Shown here piece by piece: positions 27,869-39,600 of a DNA stretch of 64,000 nucleotides; the first letter of the stretch is position 1; every line of letters starts with the position of its first letter. The stretch is taken from contig NZ_BMTW01000001.1 in NCBI RefSeq assembly GCF_014649875.1, positions 62,001 to 126,000 on the forward strand, written 5' to 3'. Source of the stretch: Streptomyces rubiginosohelvolus. Lineage in GTDB: Bacteria; Actinomycetota; Actinomycetes; Streptomycetales; Streptomycetaceae. A program made the translations under genes and the position numbers. Under the pieces are notes generated by a model. The model was not told the origin of the DNA. It saw only the letters and a program-made list of their open reading frames with translations, and made no database searches.

Positions 27869-27877
27869 CGTACGCCT

Positions 27878-28249
27878 TCAGCCTGCCGCGGCTATGTGCT
27901 CGGCCGTCGTCGCGGCCTTGATCTCGATGTCCCGCCGTCGCCGCCGGGCGAGCGCCACCCGGCGCTCGGCCGCGGTGAGCCCGCCCCACACCCCGTACGG
28001 CTCGGGCTGCATCAGCGCGTGCTCCCGGCACTCGATCATGACCGGACAGCCGCCGCACACCCGCTTGGCGGCCTCCTCGCGGGCCAGCCGGGCGGCGGTC
28101 GGTTCCTTGGAGGGGGCGAAGAAGAGGCCCGCCTCGTCGCGGCGGCAGGCCGCCTCGGAATGCCAGGGGCCCGCATCGTCCTCCCGGGCGGGGGTCCGCT
28201 GGGCCGGAACGGCGGCGACCTGCAGAGGCTGATGCGGCGATTGCAGCAC
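27878..28249 (-). CDS. WhiB family iron-sulfur regulator
   Basis: A 123-residue Wbl protein. The four cluster cysteines are C35 (SEAACRRDE), C65 and C68 (RVCGGCPV) and C74 (IECREHAL), the C-xn-C-x2-C-x5-C pattern, followed by the G(V/I)WGG turn (YGVWGGLTAAERR) and a basic tail (ALARRRRRDIEIK) for DNA contact. Wbl proteins carry a 4Fe-4S cluster and usually bind the primary sigma factor. By position next to glpX it corresponds, from memory, to wblI of S. coelicolor; I do not assign the symbol firmly. The start is GTG 28249 with AGGAG nearby. Confidence 0.93.
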   Translation of the reverse strand: MLQSPHQPLQVAAVPAQRTPAREDDAGPWHSEAACRRDEAGLFFAPSKEPTAARLAREEAAKRVCGGCPVMIECREHALMQPEPYGVWGGLTAAERRVALARRRRRDIEIKAATTAEHIAAAG

Positions 28250-28414
28250 GGGCTACTCCTGACGACGGCTACGGCTTCGCGAGCGAGAGTCGATGCAGCA
28301 CTCCCTACCCGCTGTGCGTACGCCTATGCACTGAGTGGCACCGGCGCGCGACTCACCGCAATGCGCCCCCGCGGCATTCTGGCCGATTATCGGAGGTCGC
28401 CCGTGATGCCGTAT

Positions 28415-29110
28415 TCAGTGGCCCAGATGTTTCCGCAGCCGCCTCTGGAGATCCGCGACGAACTTTCCCCGCTTCGGCTTCGCCTCCACACTCCCGAACA
28501 CGGCATAGCCGTTCACGACGACGACCGGGGCTTCCGGGTCGGCGGATTCGAGCGACTTCACCTCGAAACCGCCGAACACACCGGTGCCGTTGCCGCGCAG
28601 GGAGATGTTCTCCGGCACGCGGACCTCGACGCTGCCGAAGATGGCCGTCGCATTGATGACGGTGAAGCGTTGGCCGAAAAGCGCTTCGGTCAGATCGATC
28701 TCCACGCTGCCGAAGAGCGCGAAGGCGTTCGTCCGGCCGCCGACCCGCCAACGCCCCTTGCGGACGGAGCTGCTGAAGACCGCGACGAGATTGTCCGCGG
28801 GACCTTCCGGGGCCTCGGGGCCGTAGCTGTACGGGCGCGGGCCCGGGCCCTGCGCGGTGGAACCGGAGGCGGCGGGCAGGTCCCGGACGAGCGGCTGGAG
28901 TTCGCCGACGGTCTTGGCCCGATAGACCAGGTCCACGCGCTCGGCGTGCTCGTCCGCCGTCAGACGGCCCTCGGCCATCGCCTCCCGCAGGATGTCCGCG
29001 ATCCGGTCGCGGTCGGCGTCGGAGGCGCGGATCTCGTCGCCGTTCAGGACTTCGGCGGGTGGTGGGACGGCCGGCGTGAAGGGCTGCTGGGGCTGCTTCT
29101 CTAGGTCCAC
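28415..29110 (-). CDS. DUF1707 SHOCT-like / LiaF-C-like protein
   Basis: A 231-residue protein. Residues about 25-78 are a DUF1707 segment (IRASDADRDRIADILREAMA, then EGRLTADEHAERVDLVYRA). Residues about 105-225 are a beta-helical repeat region (FALFGSVEIDLTEALFG; ATAIFGSVEVRVPENISL; GTGVFGGFEVKSLE; GYAVFGSVEAKPKR) like the C-terminal domain of LiaF/VraT-type cell-envelope stress proteins. No transmembrane helix is seen. Function is unknown; the fold suggests a membrane-surface regulator. Divergent from class I fumarase. Confidence 0.88.
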   Translation of the reverse strand: MDLEKQPQQPFTPAVPPPAEVLNGDEIRASDADRDRIADILREAMAEGRLTADEHAERVDLVYRAKTVGELQPLVRDLPAASGSTAQGPGPRPYSYGPEAPEGPADNLVAVFSSSVRKGRWRVGGRTNAFALFGSVEIDLTEALFGQRFTVINATAIFGSVEVRVPENISLRGNGTGVFGGFEVKSLESADPEAPVVVVNGYAVFGSVEAKPKRGKFVADLQRRLRKHLGH

Positions 29111-29204
29111 CGGCCCAGCGTACCCAAACGCGATAGATCGCGACTACCCCTCCAACCGGCGCGCCCCCGCCTCCGGCCGGCGCGCCCGGCCGCCCGGCCC
29201 GGGT

Positions 29205-29223
29205 CCAGGTGAGCCTTACCTCA
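29205..29223. promoter_or_regulatory. Iron-box-like site (DmdR1/IdeR type) upstream of class I fumarase
   Basis: The 19-mer CCAGGTGAGCCTTACCTCA matches the DtxR-family consensus TTAGGTTAGGCTAACCTAA at 13 of 19 positions, including both AGGT/ACCT half-site cores and the central AGnCT. It lies in the divergent region between the DUF1707 gene and fumB, about 90 nt from the fumB start. Binding is inferred only. Confidence 0.5.
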
Positions 29224-29311
29224 CAGGATCCGTCCGAAGGCGGCGTTCTACCCTGGTGGACGCGCTGCCCGAGGGAGGTCAGCCGCTGTCGCCGAGTGAG
29301 GAATGGCCGTC

Positions 29312-30982
<1,671 letters not shown>

Positions 30983-30995
30983 CCCATGACGTGTG

Positions 30996-31030
30996 CGCAG
31001 GGGCTCGCCCGTGCAGGGTGGGCCCCTGCG
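30996..31030. terminator. Hairpin between fumB and the cluster regulator
   Basis: A 9-bp stem (CGCAGGGGC, 30996-31004, with GCCCCTGCG, 31022-31030) and a 17-nt loop between the convergent fumarase and LuxR-type genes. Marks the left edge of the biosynthetic cluster. Confidence 0.5.
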
Positions 31031-31037
31031 GCGTATC

Positions 31038-32039
31038 TCAGTCGTCGAGCAGGCCCGATGTCGCGACCAGATAGCCGAGTTGGGCCCGGCTGTTGCTGCC
31101 GAGCTGCTCGGAGACCTTGCGCATGTGCTCGGCGACGCTGCGGCGGCTCATGCCGATCCGGCGGGCGATCGCGGCGTCCGTCTCGCCGTTGACGACGGCC
31201 TGGAGGATCGCGCGCTGGAGGTCGGAGGTGACGACGGGCGTGCGCAGCGGCGCGCGTTCGGGGCGTACGGGGACGGCGCGGGACCACGCCTCGTCGAAGT
31301 GGCGGACCAGGAAGCGGACCAGCGCCGGGTGCCGGACGCGCAGCGCGGTGTGCGGTTCGTCGGAGTACGGGATGAAGGCGAGGTCCCGGTCGAAGACGAT
31401 GAACCGGTCCATGACCTCGGGCAGGGTCCTGATCTCGGCCCCTTCGGCGGTCACCTGCTCGATGTAGGCGAGCGTGGTGCGGTCGGAGCGGACGGTGTGC
31501 TGGTAGAGGGTGCGCTGCCGGATGCCGCGCCGCAGGTTGTTCAGATCGCGCGGTAGGGACTGGGCCAGGACGTGGGCGGGGCGTCCGCCGCCGGGGTGGG
31601 CGGTGCGGACCTCGGTACGGCAGCCGCTGACCCCGGCGTCCAGGGCCTTGCTGATGACGGCCTTGCCGGAGAGCCGGGTGAGGGCGGGGCGTTCGGGCCG
31701 GTGGACCTCGGCGTAGAGGCCCTCGAAGGCGGCGAGGGTGGCGCGGGCGGAGCGCAGGGTGCGGCGCTGCTCGACGATCGCCCTCTCGATGGGGGCGAGC
31801 GCGGCGAACGAGGCGGTCTCCGGCGGTACGGGGATGAGGTGGCCGGGCGAGTCCTGGTCGGCGACCAGCAGATGCAGGGAGAGCAGGCAGGGGGGTGCGG
31901 CGGCGGCCGGGAGGCTGCCCTCCGTCAGCGCACGGCGATAGGTCGCGAGCGCCGCCTCGCAGGGTTGTTCCGGTATCGACCGGTCCGAGGGTGATTCACG
32001 GCAATCACATACCGGTGAGGGGGAATGATCGTCCTTCAC
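31038..32039 (-). CDS. LuxR-type transcriptional regulator (probable cluster regulator)
   Basis: A 333-residue protein whose last 65 residues are a LuxR HTH (LQRAILQAVVNGETDAAIAR, RIGMSRRSVAEHMRKVSEQL, SRAQLGYLVATS). The rest is helical with a sugar-phosphatase-like TrmB/LuxR middle part (RTLYQHTVRSDRTTLAYIEQ; RFIVFDRDLAFIPYSDEP), common in Streptomyces regulators of natural-product and developmental genes. GTG 32039 is the likely start: no ribosome site, but TAATCT on the minus strand (32048-32053) ends 8 nt upstream, fitting leaderless transcription. It faces away from the seven-gene operon across only tens of base pairs, so it probably controls it. Confidence 0.88.
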   Translation of the reverse strand: MKDDHSPSPVCDCRESPSDRSIPEQPCEAALATYRRALTEGSLPAAAAPPCLLSLHLLVADQDSPGHLIPVPPETASFAALAPIERAIVEQRRTLRSARATLAAFEGLYAEVHRPERPALTRLSGKAVISKALDAGVSGCRTEVRTAHPGGGRPAHVLAQSLPRDLNNLRRGIRQRTLYQHTVRSDRTTLAYIEQVTAEGAEIRTLPEVMDRFIVFDRDLAFIPYSDEPHTALRVRHPALVRFLVRHFDEAWSRAVPVRPERAPLRTPVVTSDLQRAILQAVVNGETDAAIARRIGMSRRSVAEHMRKVSEQLGSNSRAQLGYLVATSGLLDD

Positions 32040-32061
32040 AAGGATGCAGATTACCTTTGTG
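32037..32061. promoter_or_regulatory. Divergent promoter with inverted repeat, regulator / MFS operon
   Basis: CACAAGG (32037-32043) and CCTTTGTG (32054-32061) form an imperfect inverted repeat (one base missing in the left arm). Between them lie hexamers that could serve both directions: TAATCT on the minus strand (32048-32053) and TTACCT on the plus strand (32051-32056). The layout suggests one regulator site controlling both promoters. Confidence 0.45.
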
Positions 32062-32109
32062 CAATCGGGAGTCTCCCGCCCGGCTCCCGCGCTCGACGAG
32101 TATGAGCGG

Positions 32110-33540
32110 GTGACATCTGGAATCGGGAGTGCGGACGGGCCGACGGCGGACGAGCCGGACGGCGGATCTCGAAAGACCCGGGACACCGCGGTCTCCGAGC
32201 GCCGATTTCGATTCCTGGTGGCCGGATACGCGGTGTCTTCCTACGGCACATTCCTGAATATGGTCGCGCTCAATCTCTTCGTCTACGAGACGACGGGCCG
32301 GGCGTTGGCCATGGGACTGTTCATGGCGGTGCGGCTGGCCTCCGGATTCGTCGCCGGACTGGTCGTCGGCGGACTGCTCGCCCGTTTCAGCGCGAAAAGC
32401 ATCATGCTGTGGGCGAATGTCGGTCAGGGCGCCGTGATGCTGGTGCTCATCCTCGCCCCTGAATCCCTGGTGACCGGGGCGCTGATGGCCGTCTCGGTGG
32501 TGATCGGGGCGTGCGGGACGCTGTTCATGGTCGCGTTGCGCAGCTCGATCCCGGAGATGGTCGGGGAGGACCGCAGGGCCTGGGCCAACTCCCTCTCGAT
32601 CACCGGTCGTTCGATGGCCATGGTCGCGGGGTTCGCCTCGGCGGGCGTGGTGGTGTCCCTCGTCGGGTACACCGCCGCGTTCCTGCTCGACATGGCGACG
32701 TTCGTGGTCTGCGCGGTGACGGTGGCCCTGCTGCCGATCGCGGGCGGCAAGGGGGCGGGGAGCGAGGCCGGGGCCTCCGCAGGTGCCGGGAAGGGCGAGA
32801 AGGAGGCGAAGAGCGGGCCGCGGTGGCGGCCGGTGGCCTTCCTGGCACTCGCCGCCGCTCCCGGTCTCGGCCTGATGGTGGCCCTGCGCGGGGTCGACGC
32901 GTTCGGTTCCTCGTCCCACAACGCTGCGCTGCCGATCTACTCGACCTCGCTGGACGCATCGAACCCGGCGGTGTTCGTCAGCGCGTTCTGGTGTGTGTGG
33001 GCGCTCGGCAACATCGGTGCCCAGCAGGTGATCCAGCGGTACACCCAGCGCACCGGCAAGACGGTGGGGGCGCTCGGATTCGGCTACGGCACGGTGGTGA
33101 TGTCGGCGGCGTTCATCGCGGCGTTCGCCGGGTTCCCGCTGGCGGTCACGGCGGTGATCGCGCTGATCGCGGGGGCCGCGGACGGTCTCACCGAGGTCGC
33201 CTACACCTCGCACCTCCAGACACTTCCGGCCACGTTGCGCGGCCACGCCTTCGGTCTTTCGGCCACTTTCGAGAACCTGGGTTTCGGAGTCGGCATGATC
33301 CTGGTGGCGGCGGCCCTGGACCGGTTCTCCCCGCTGGCCGTGGTGGGCTGGTCCCACGGCGCCGCCATCGTCGTCGCCGTGGTGTTCCTGCTGCGGGTGG
33401 CGGCGCTGCGACGGGCGGAGCCCGCAGGTCCGATGGGGCCTGCGGGCGGGGCGGGGCGGGCGGGGCTGCGAAAGGAAGAGGCCGTTGAGGGACGACCGGA
33501 TCGCGGTGATCGGGACGGCGCTGAGGTTTCCCGGGGCTGA
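32110..33540 (+). CDS. MFS exporter of the biosynthetic cluster
   Basis: About 476 residues with some ten to twelve hydrophobic helices, beginning RFLVAGYAVSSYGTFLNMVA. A basic loop after TM2-TM3 (GLLARFSAKSIMLWAN) and GFASAGVVVSLVGYTAAFLLD fit the MFS_1/enterobactin-exporter-like class (drug:H+ antiporters without substrate-binding proteins). A Gly/Lys/Ala-rich loop (about residues 218-240) separates the two halves. As first gene of the operon it probably exports the peptide product. Start uncertain: ATG 32044 and GTG 32059 lie within the promoter/inverted repeat, so GTG 32110 is preferred. Its 3' end overlaps the PKS gene by 56 nt. Confidence 0.87.
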   Translation: MTSGIGSADGPTADEPDGGSRKTRDTAVSERRFRFLVAGYAVSSYGTFLNMVALNLFVYETTGRALAMGLFMAVRLASGFVAGLVVGGLLARFSAKSIMLWANVGQGAVMLVLILAPESLVTGALMAVSVVIGACGTLFMVALRSSIPEMVGEDRRAWANSLSITGRSMAMVAGFASAGVVVSLVGYTAAFLLDMATFVVCAVTVALLPIAGGKGAGSEAGASAGAGKGEKEAKSGPRWRPVAFLALAAAPGLGLMVALRGVDAFGSSSHNAALPIYSTSLDASNPAVFVSAFWCVWALGNIGAQQVIQRYTQRTGKTVGALGFGYGTVVMSAAFIAAFAGFPLAVTAVIALIAGAADGLTEVAYTSHLQTLPATLRGHAFGLSATFENLGFGVGMILVAAALDRFSPLAVVGWSHGAAIVVAVVFLLRVAALRRAEPAGPMGPAGGAGRAGLRKEEAVEGRPDRGDRDGAEVSRG

Positions 33541-36500
33541 CACCCCCGAGGCGTACTGGCGCGACATCCGGGCGGGCAGGAGCCGCGTACGCCGGTTCAC
33601 CCGGGCCGAGTTCGCCGCGGCGGGGGTCCCGGCGGCGGAGTACGAGCGGCCGGGGTTCGGCGGGGCGAGCGCCCCTCTGGAGGGCGTGGACGGTTTCGAC
33701 GCCGGGTTCTTCGGGATGAGCGGGCGGGAGGCCGAGCTCACCGATCCGCAGCAGCGGCTGTTCCTGGAGTGCTGCTTCCACGCGCTGGAGGACGGGGGGT
33801 ACGCGGGCGGCGAAGCCCTGTACACGGGCCTTGACGGCGGCTCCGTACGCATCGGGGTGTACGGCAGTTCCGGCTACCGCCTGTACTCGCTGCACAGCTA
33901 TCTGGCCCACCACCTCGCGGCCGAGGCCGGCTCGGGCGACTGGATGACCGCCAAGCAGGTCCAGGTCGGCAACTACACCGACTTCACGGCCACCCGGGCC
34001 GCCTTCCGGCTCGGTCTCACCGGGCCCGCGCTGACCGTGTCCACGGCCTGTTCCAGCGCCCTGGTCTCGGTGCATCTGGCCTGCCAGGCGCTGCGCGCCG
34101 GGGACGCGGACCTGATGCTGGTGGGCTCCGCCGCCCTGCATCTGCCGCAGGTCAGCGGCCATGTCCCGGTGAAGGGCTCGACGCTCTCCCCCACCGGCAC
34201 GGTCCGGGCGTTCGACGCGGACGCGGACGGCACGGTCGGCGGGAACGGGGCCGCCGCCGTCCTCCTGAAGCCGCTGGAGCGGGCGCTGGCCGACGGCGAC
34301 ACCGTGCACGCGGTGATCCTCGGCTCGGCGGTCACCAACGACGGTGCGGACAAACGGGGGTTCGCCGCTCCCGGGGTCGCCGGACAGCGGGACGCCGTGC
34401 TCGGGGCGCTGCGCGCGGCGGACGTGGACGCGGCGTCGATCGGCTATGTGGAGGCGCACGGTACGGGCACGCTCAAGGGCGATCCGATCGAATTCGCCGC
34501 CCTGACCGAGGCGTTTCGCGCACACACCGACCGGACCGGGTTCTGTGCGCTCGGCTCGACGAAGCCGGCCATCGGCCACCTGGACAGTGCGGCGGGTCTT
34601 GCCGGGCTGATCAAGGCCGTCGAGGTGCTGCGGCACGGGGTCGTCCCGCCGCTGGTGAACTTCGCCCGGCCCAACCCGGCGCTGGCGGTGGACGACTCCC
34701 CGTTCCTGCTGCCGGTACGGGAGCGGGGCTGGCCGCTGGCGGGGGTGCGGCGAGCCGGTGTGCACTCCATCGGCATGGGCGGTACGAACGCTCACGTGAT
34801 CCTGGAGCAGGCGCCGGAGGCCGTACCCGCCTCCGCCGAACGGACGGACACCCCCGTGCTCGCGCTGCTGCCGCTGTCGGCCGCCGACGGGGACGCGCTC
34901 AGGGCGTACGCCACCGCCCTGCGGGACCACCTGGCGGGCGAGGCCCGCCCCTCACCCGCCGATCTGCTGACCACGACCGCGCTCGGGCGGCGGCTCCTGC
35001 CGCACCGGCTGGTGGTCACGGCCGAGGACCCGGTGGCGGGGCTGGAGGCGTTCCTGTCCGGGGCCCCGGCGGGCGAGGCGTACACGACCGGGGTCGCCGA
35101 CGGCGTACGGGATCCGGCACCGGTGTTCCTCTTCAGCGGGCAGGGCGGCGGCCACCCGGGCATGGGCGCCGAACTCGCGGCGCGCTTTCCGGTGGTGGCC
35201 GAGGTGCTGGAGTCCTGCGCCCGGGTGTACGCGGAGGAGACCGGCCGGGACGACTTCCTGGACCGGATCGTCGGCGGACAGGGTCCCGGGCAGTGGGACA
35301 CCGCCTTCGCGCAGCCCGCCCTGTTCGCCCTCCAGCTCGCCCAGGCCCGGCTCTGGGAGCGGCTCGGGGTCACCCCCGCCCGGGTCGCCGGACACAGCGT
35401 CGGCGCGTACGCGGCGCTCTGTGTGGCCGGGGCGCTGGACACCGAGGACGCGATGCGGCTGGTCTGCGGGCGCGGGCGGCTGATGCAGGAACGATCCGCC
35501 CCGGGCGCGATGGTCTCCGTGTTCGTCCCCCGGGCCCGGGTGCGGGAGCTGCTGGCCGCCGTCCCCGGTCTTGAGCTCGCCGTGGTCAACGGGGCCACAC
35601 ACCATGTGCTGGGCGGCTCCCCGGGGGCGGTGGACGCGGTACGGGCGCTCCTGGCGGCGCGCGGTGAGGCGTACGAAGTGCTGGCGGTGGACCGGGCGTT
35701 CCACACGGCGCTGCTCGATCCTGCGCTGGAGGAGTTCCGCGTCCTGGCCGACAAGACGGAACCGCGCCCGCTGCACACGGAGTTCGTCGACGGCATCGAC
35801 GCCGCGGTCCGCCCCGCCGGGTGGCGGCCGGACGCCGCGTATCTGGTCGCGCAGGCCCGCCGTACGGCCGACTTCGCCGCCGTGCTCGCGGAGTTGGCCT
35901 CCTCGCCGCTGCTGCTGGAGCTGGGGCCGTCCGCCGTGCTGACGGGGCTGGTCCGCCGGGCGTCGCCGGCCGCGGTCTGCCTGCCGACCAGGGACTGGGA
36001 GCGTGCGGTGGCCGCGCTGCACTGCGCCGGGGCCGGGGTGGACTGGGCGGCGCTGCTCGACGGCTGCGGCGGCCGGCGCGTCCGGCTGCCCACGTACCCC
36101 TTCCAGCGGCGCTCCCACTGGCGGGGCCCCGCACCGTACGTTCACCCATCCCCACGCTCCACGGAGGACCGCATGACCGAACAGGCCGTACTGGACAGGG
36201 TGCTGGAGCTGACCGCGCGCCATCTCGGCCACCGATCCGACGAGGTCTCCGCCGACCGAACGTTCGTCGGCCTCGGCGCGGACTCGCTCCAGCTCATCGG
36301 GATGGTGCGGCAGTTGGAGGCCGAGTTCGGCACGGAGATCAGCATGCGGGAGGTCCTGGAGGAGGCGGGCACGCCCAGGCTGACGGCCGCGCTGATAGCG
36401 GGGCGGACGGCTCCCTCGGTGACACCCCCGCCCTCGGCCGCTCCCCTCGCGGCCTCGGCCACCTTCACCACCCCGGCGGCCCTGACAGCCCCTGCGGCCG

Positions 36501-36682
36501 CAGAGACCTCGGCGCTACCGGCGCCGGTGGCCGATGAACCCGTGTACGCCACCCGGGCCGAGGTCGCCGCCTTGTCCGAGCAGATACGTCAACTGGCCGA
36601 TACCCAGGCGGCGATGCTCACCCAGCTCTCCGATGCCGTCGCCCTGCTGACCGCCCGCGCCACCGGGACGGACGCGCGATGA
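33485..36682 (+). CDS. Type I polyketide synthase, KS-AT-ACP module
   Basis: A 1065-residue single extension module. KS (about 1-440): C189 (VSTACSSAL), H325 (EAHGTGT) and H365 (GHLDSAAG). AT (about 530-835): S638 in GHSVG and H740 in AFH; the RAFH motif resembles the HAFH of malonyl-specific ATs. ACP: S934 (LGADSLQL). There is no KR, DH, ER or TE, so the product leaves as a beta-ketoacyl-ACP. The last 50 residues (VAALSEQIRQLADTQAAMLT) are a coiled coil, probably a docking element for the next protein. No loading module is seen, so the KS must take an acyl starter from elsewhere. Start is TTG 33485 with GGAAGAGG upstream. Overlaps the next gene by ATGA. Confidence 0.95.
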   Translation: MRDDRIAVIGTALRFPGADTPEAYWRDIRAGRSRVRRFTRAEFAAAGVPAAEYERPGFGGASAPLEGVDGFDAGFFGMSGREAELTDPQQRLFLECCFHALEDGGYAGGEALYTGLDGGSVRIGVYGSSGYRLYSLHSYLAHHLAAEAGSGDWMTAKQVQVGNYTDFTATRAAFRLGLTGPALTVSTACSSALVSVHLACQALRAGDADLMLVGSAALHLPQVSGHVPVKGSTLSPTGTVRAFDADADGTVGGNGAAAVLLKPLERALADGDTVHAVILGSAVTNDGADKRGFAAPGVAGQRDAVLGALRAADVDAASIGYVEAHGTGTLKGDPIEFAALTEAFRAHTDRTGFCALGSTKPAIGHLDSAAGLAGLIKAVEVLRHGVVPPLVNFARPNPALAVDDSPFLLPVRERGWPLAGVRRAGVHSIGMGGTNAHVILEQAPEAVPASAERTDTPVLALLPLSAADGDALRAYATALRDHLAGEARPSPADLLTTTALGRRLLPHRLVVTAEDPVAGLEAFLSGAPAGEAYTTGVADGVRDPAPVFLFSGQGGGHPGMGAELAARFPVVAEVLESCARVYAEETGRDDFLDRIVGGQGPGQWDTAFAQPALFALQLAQARLWERLGVTPARVAGHSVGAYAALCVAGALDTEDAMRLVCGRGRLMQERSAPGAMVSVFVPRARVRELLAAVPGLELAVVNGATHHVLGGSPGAVDAVRALLAARGEAYEVLAVDRAFHTALLDPALEEFRVLADKTEPRPLHTEFVDGIDAAVRPAGWRPDAAYLVAQARRTADFAAVLAELASSPLLLELGPSAVLTGLVRRASPAAVCLPTRDWERAVAALHCAGAGVDWAALLDGCGGRRVRLPTYPFQRRSHWRGPAPYVHPSPRSTEDRMTEQAVLDRVLELTARHLGHRSDEVSADRTFVGLGADSLQLIGMVRQLEAEFGTEISMREVLEEAGTPRLTAALIAGRTAPSVTPPPSAAPLAASATFTTPAALTAPAAAETSALPAPVADEPVYATRAEVAALSEQIRQLADTQAAMLTQLSDAVALLTARATGTDAR

Positions 36683-39600
36683 GCGCGGGGATACCCGTAC
36701 CCGCCGACGCCGCGGCAGGGGCCGCCGAGGCCGTGGCTCGGGCGGCGGAGCTGTCGCGGGCGCTCACGGACCGGCTCGCGGCGGCCCGCGCGCAGATCGC
36801 GACGGAGGCCCCGGCGGAGAAGCCGCGGCCCGCCGAGAAGAGCGCGCACGGCCCCCGGCTCGTCGTGGACGCGGCGGGCGGAATGGCCGGGGCGGGCGCC
36901 GACGCGGCCCAGCGGGCCCACACCGCGTCGCTGGTCCGGCGGTTCACCGAGCGCACCCGGACCTCCAAGGAGCTGGCACAGCAGCACCGTTCGGTGCTGG
37001 CCGACAGCCGGGCCGTCGTGGGGTTCCGGGACGCCACCAAGGAGATGCTGTACCCGGTCGCGGCCCGCTCGGCGCACGGCTCGCGCCTGATCGACGTGGA
37101 CGGCAACGCGTACACCGACATCACCATGGGCTTCGGCGCGCTGCTGCTGGGCCACGAGGCGGAGCCGGTCACCGAGGCCGTGCGCCGCCACCTCGCCGAC
37201 GGGCTGCGCTTCGGCCCCCGGTCCCCCGACACCGGCGAGGCGGCGGCCCTGCTCGCCTCGCTGACCGGCATGGAGCGGGTCGCCTTCGCCTCGTCCGGTA
37301 CGGAGGCGAACTCGGCGGCGATCCGGCTGGCCCGGGCCGCGACCGGGCGCGACAAGGTCGTCATGTTCCGGGGCTCGTACCACGGGCACATCGACTCCGT
37401 CCTCGGCCGCCCCGGCGGCCCGGGGCAGCGCGCGGTGCCCGTCTCCCGGGGCATCCCGGACAGTGCGGTGGCGGAGCTGATCGTGCTGGAGTACGGGGAG
37501 CAGGAGTCCCTGGAGACGATCGACGCCCTCGGGGACTCGATCGCGGCCGTGCTCGTCGAGCCCGTGCAGTGCCGCAACCCGGGTCTGCGGCCGGTGGAGT
37601 TCGTGCGGTCGCTGCGTGAACTCACCGCGCGCCGGGGCATCGTGCTGCTCTTCGACGAGATGCTGACCGGACTGCGGCCCCACCAGCGCGGTGCCCAGGC
37701 GCACTTCGGGGTGGTGCCGGACCTCGCCACGTACGGCAAGGCGCTCGGCGGCGGTTTCCCGATCGGTGCGGTGGCCGGGCGGGCGGATCTGCTCGACGGG
37801 GTGGACGGCGGGTTCTGGCGGTACGGGGAGCCCGGCGGGCCCGCGCGCGAGACCACGTTCATCGGCGGTACGTACATGCAGCACCCGCTGTCGATGGCGG
37901 CGGCCCGTGCGGTGCTCACCCACCTCACCGAGCAGGGCCCCGGGCTGCAGAGCGGACTCAACGACCGCACGCAGGCGCTCGCGGACCGGCTGAACGACTT
38001 CTTCCGCGACGAGGAATTCCCGCTGGAGCTGGCCCACTTCGGGTCGATGTTCCGGTTCCGGCACCGCGCGGACCTGGAGTTGCTCTACCACCACCTCCAA
38101 CTACGCGGGGTGTACGTCTGGGAGTGGCGCAGCTTCTACCTCTCCACCGCCCACACGGAGGAGGACGTGAACCGGGTCGCGGAAGCCGTGGAGGGGTCGC
38201 TGCGCGAGCTGCGTGACGGCGGGTTCTTTCCCCGGACCACTCCGCGCCCGGCGGTCGCGAAGCCGACTGAAACCCAGCGCCCGACCCCCGACTTCGGCGT
38301 CTACTTCTTCGGCGACTACCCGCAGACGGAAGAAGCCGCCGAGGCCGACGGGAGCGGCGGGAGCGGCACCCCGGAGGCGTACGACGCGCTCTTCGAGACC
38401 GTGCGCTTCGCCGACGAGCACGGCTTCTCCTCCGTCTGGCTGCCCGAGCGGCACTTCGACTCCTTCGGCGGGCTCTTCCCGAACCCCGCCGTGCTCGCCT
38501 CCGCCGTGGCCCGGGAGACCGGCCGCGTCCGGATCAACGCGGGCTCGGTGGTCCTGCCGCTGCACGATCCGGTGCGGGTCGCCGAGGAGTGGTCGGTGGT
38601 CGACAACCTCTCGGGCGGCCGGGTCGGCATCGGCTGCGCCACCGGCTGGCACGCCCGGGACTTCGCCCTGCACCCGGACCGGTTCGCGGACCGGCGGCGG
38701 ATCGCCTTCGACCACCTGGACGAGGTGCGGCGGCTGTGGCGCGGGGAGGCGGTGCGGCGGCGCACGGGCGAGGGTGCGGAGGCGGAGATCCGGATCCGGC
38801 CGCGTCCGGTGCAGGAGGAGCCGCCGTTCTTCCTGGCGACCTCCGGGCAGCCGGCCTCGTACGAGGAGGCGGCCCGGCGCGGCCTCGGGGTCGTCACCAA
38901 CCTGATGAGCCAGACCGTGGACGAGCTGGCGGCGAACATCGCGCTCTACCGGCGTACGCGGGCGGCGTGCGGGCTCGACCCGGACGCCGGGCGAGTGACG
39001 GTGCTGGTGCACACGTATCTCGGCGACGACCACGCCACCGCCCGGGCGGACGCGCTGGAGCCGATGGTGCGCTACCTGCGGTCCTCGCTGCTGATGCGCT
39101 CGGCGGCGACGGCGGCCGGGCAGCGCCGCGAGGACGTGGCGGCGGCGAGCGAGGAGGACCTGGACTATCTGTTCCGCCGGGCCTACGACCGCTACTGCGA
39201 CCAGCGGGCCCTGATCGGTACGCCGGAGAGCGTCGCCCCGTTCGTGGCCGCGCTGCACGGGGCCGGGGTGGACGAGATCGCCGCGCTGGTCGACTTCGGG
39301 ATGGACCGGGAGCGGCTGCGGTCGGGGCTTGAGCGGCTGGACGTCCTGCGCCGCCGGACGCGGGAGCGGGCGGCCGAGGCAGCGGCGGAGGCCGGGAGCC
39401 AGGCCGTACGGGAGACCGTCGCGCCCGCCACCTCCGCCCAGCGGCGGCTGTGGCTGGCCGCGCAGTTGCTGGAGAACCCGGCGGCGTACAACGAGACCCA
39501 GGCCGTACGGCTGCGCGGCCCGCTGGACGTGCCGGCGCTGCGGGCGGCGGTGGACGGTCTCGTCGAGCGGCACCCGGGGCTGCGGACGGTGTTCCGGGGC

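Noticed and set aside
32044..32109. ATG 32044 and GTG 32059 as starts of the MFS exporter
   Set aside because: They sit on the inverted repeat and the plus-strand -10-like hexamer, and add residues unlike the family; GTG 32110 is more consistent, though unproven.
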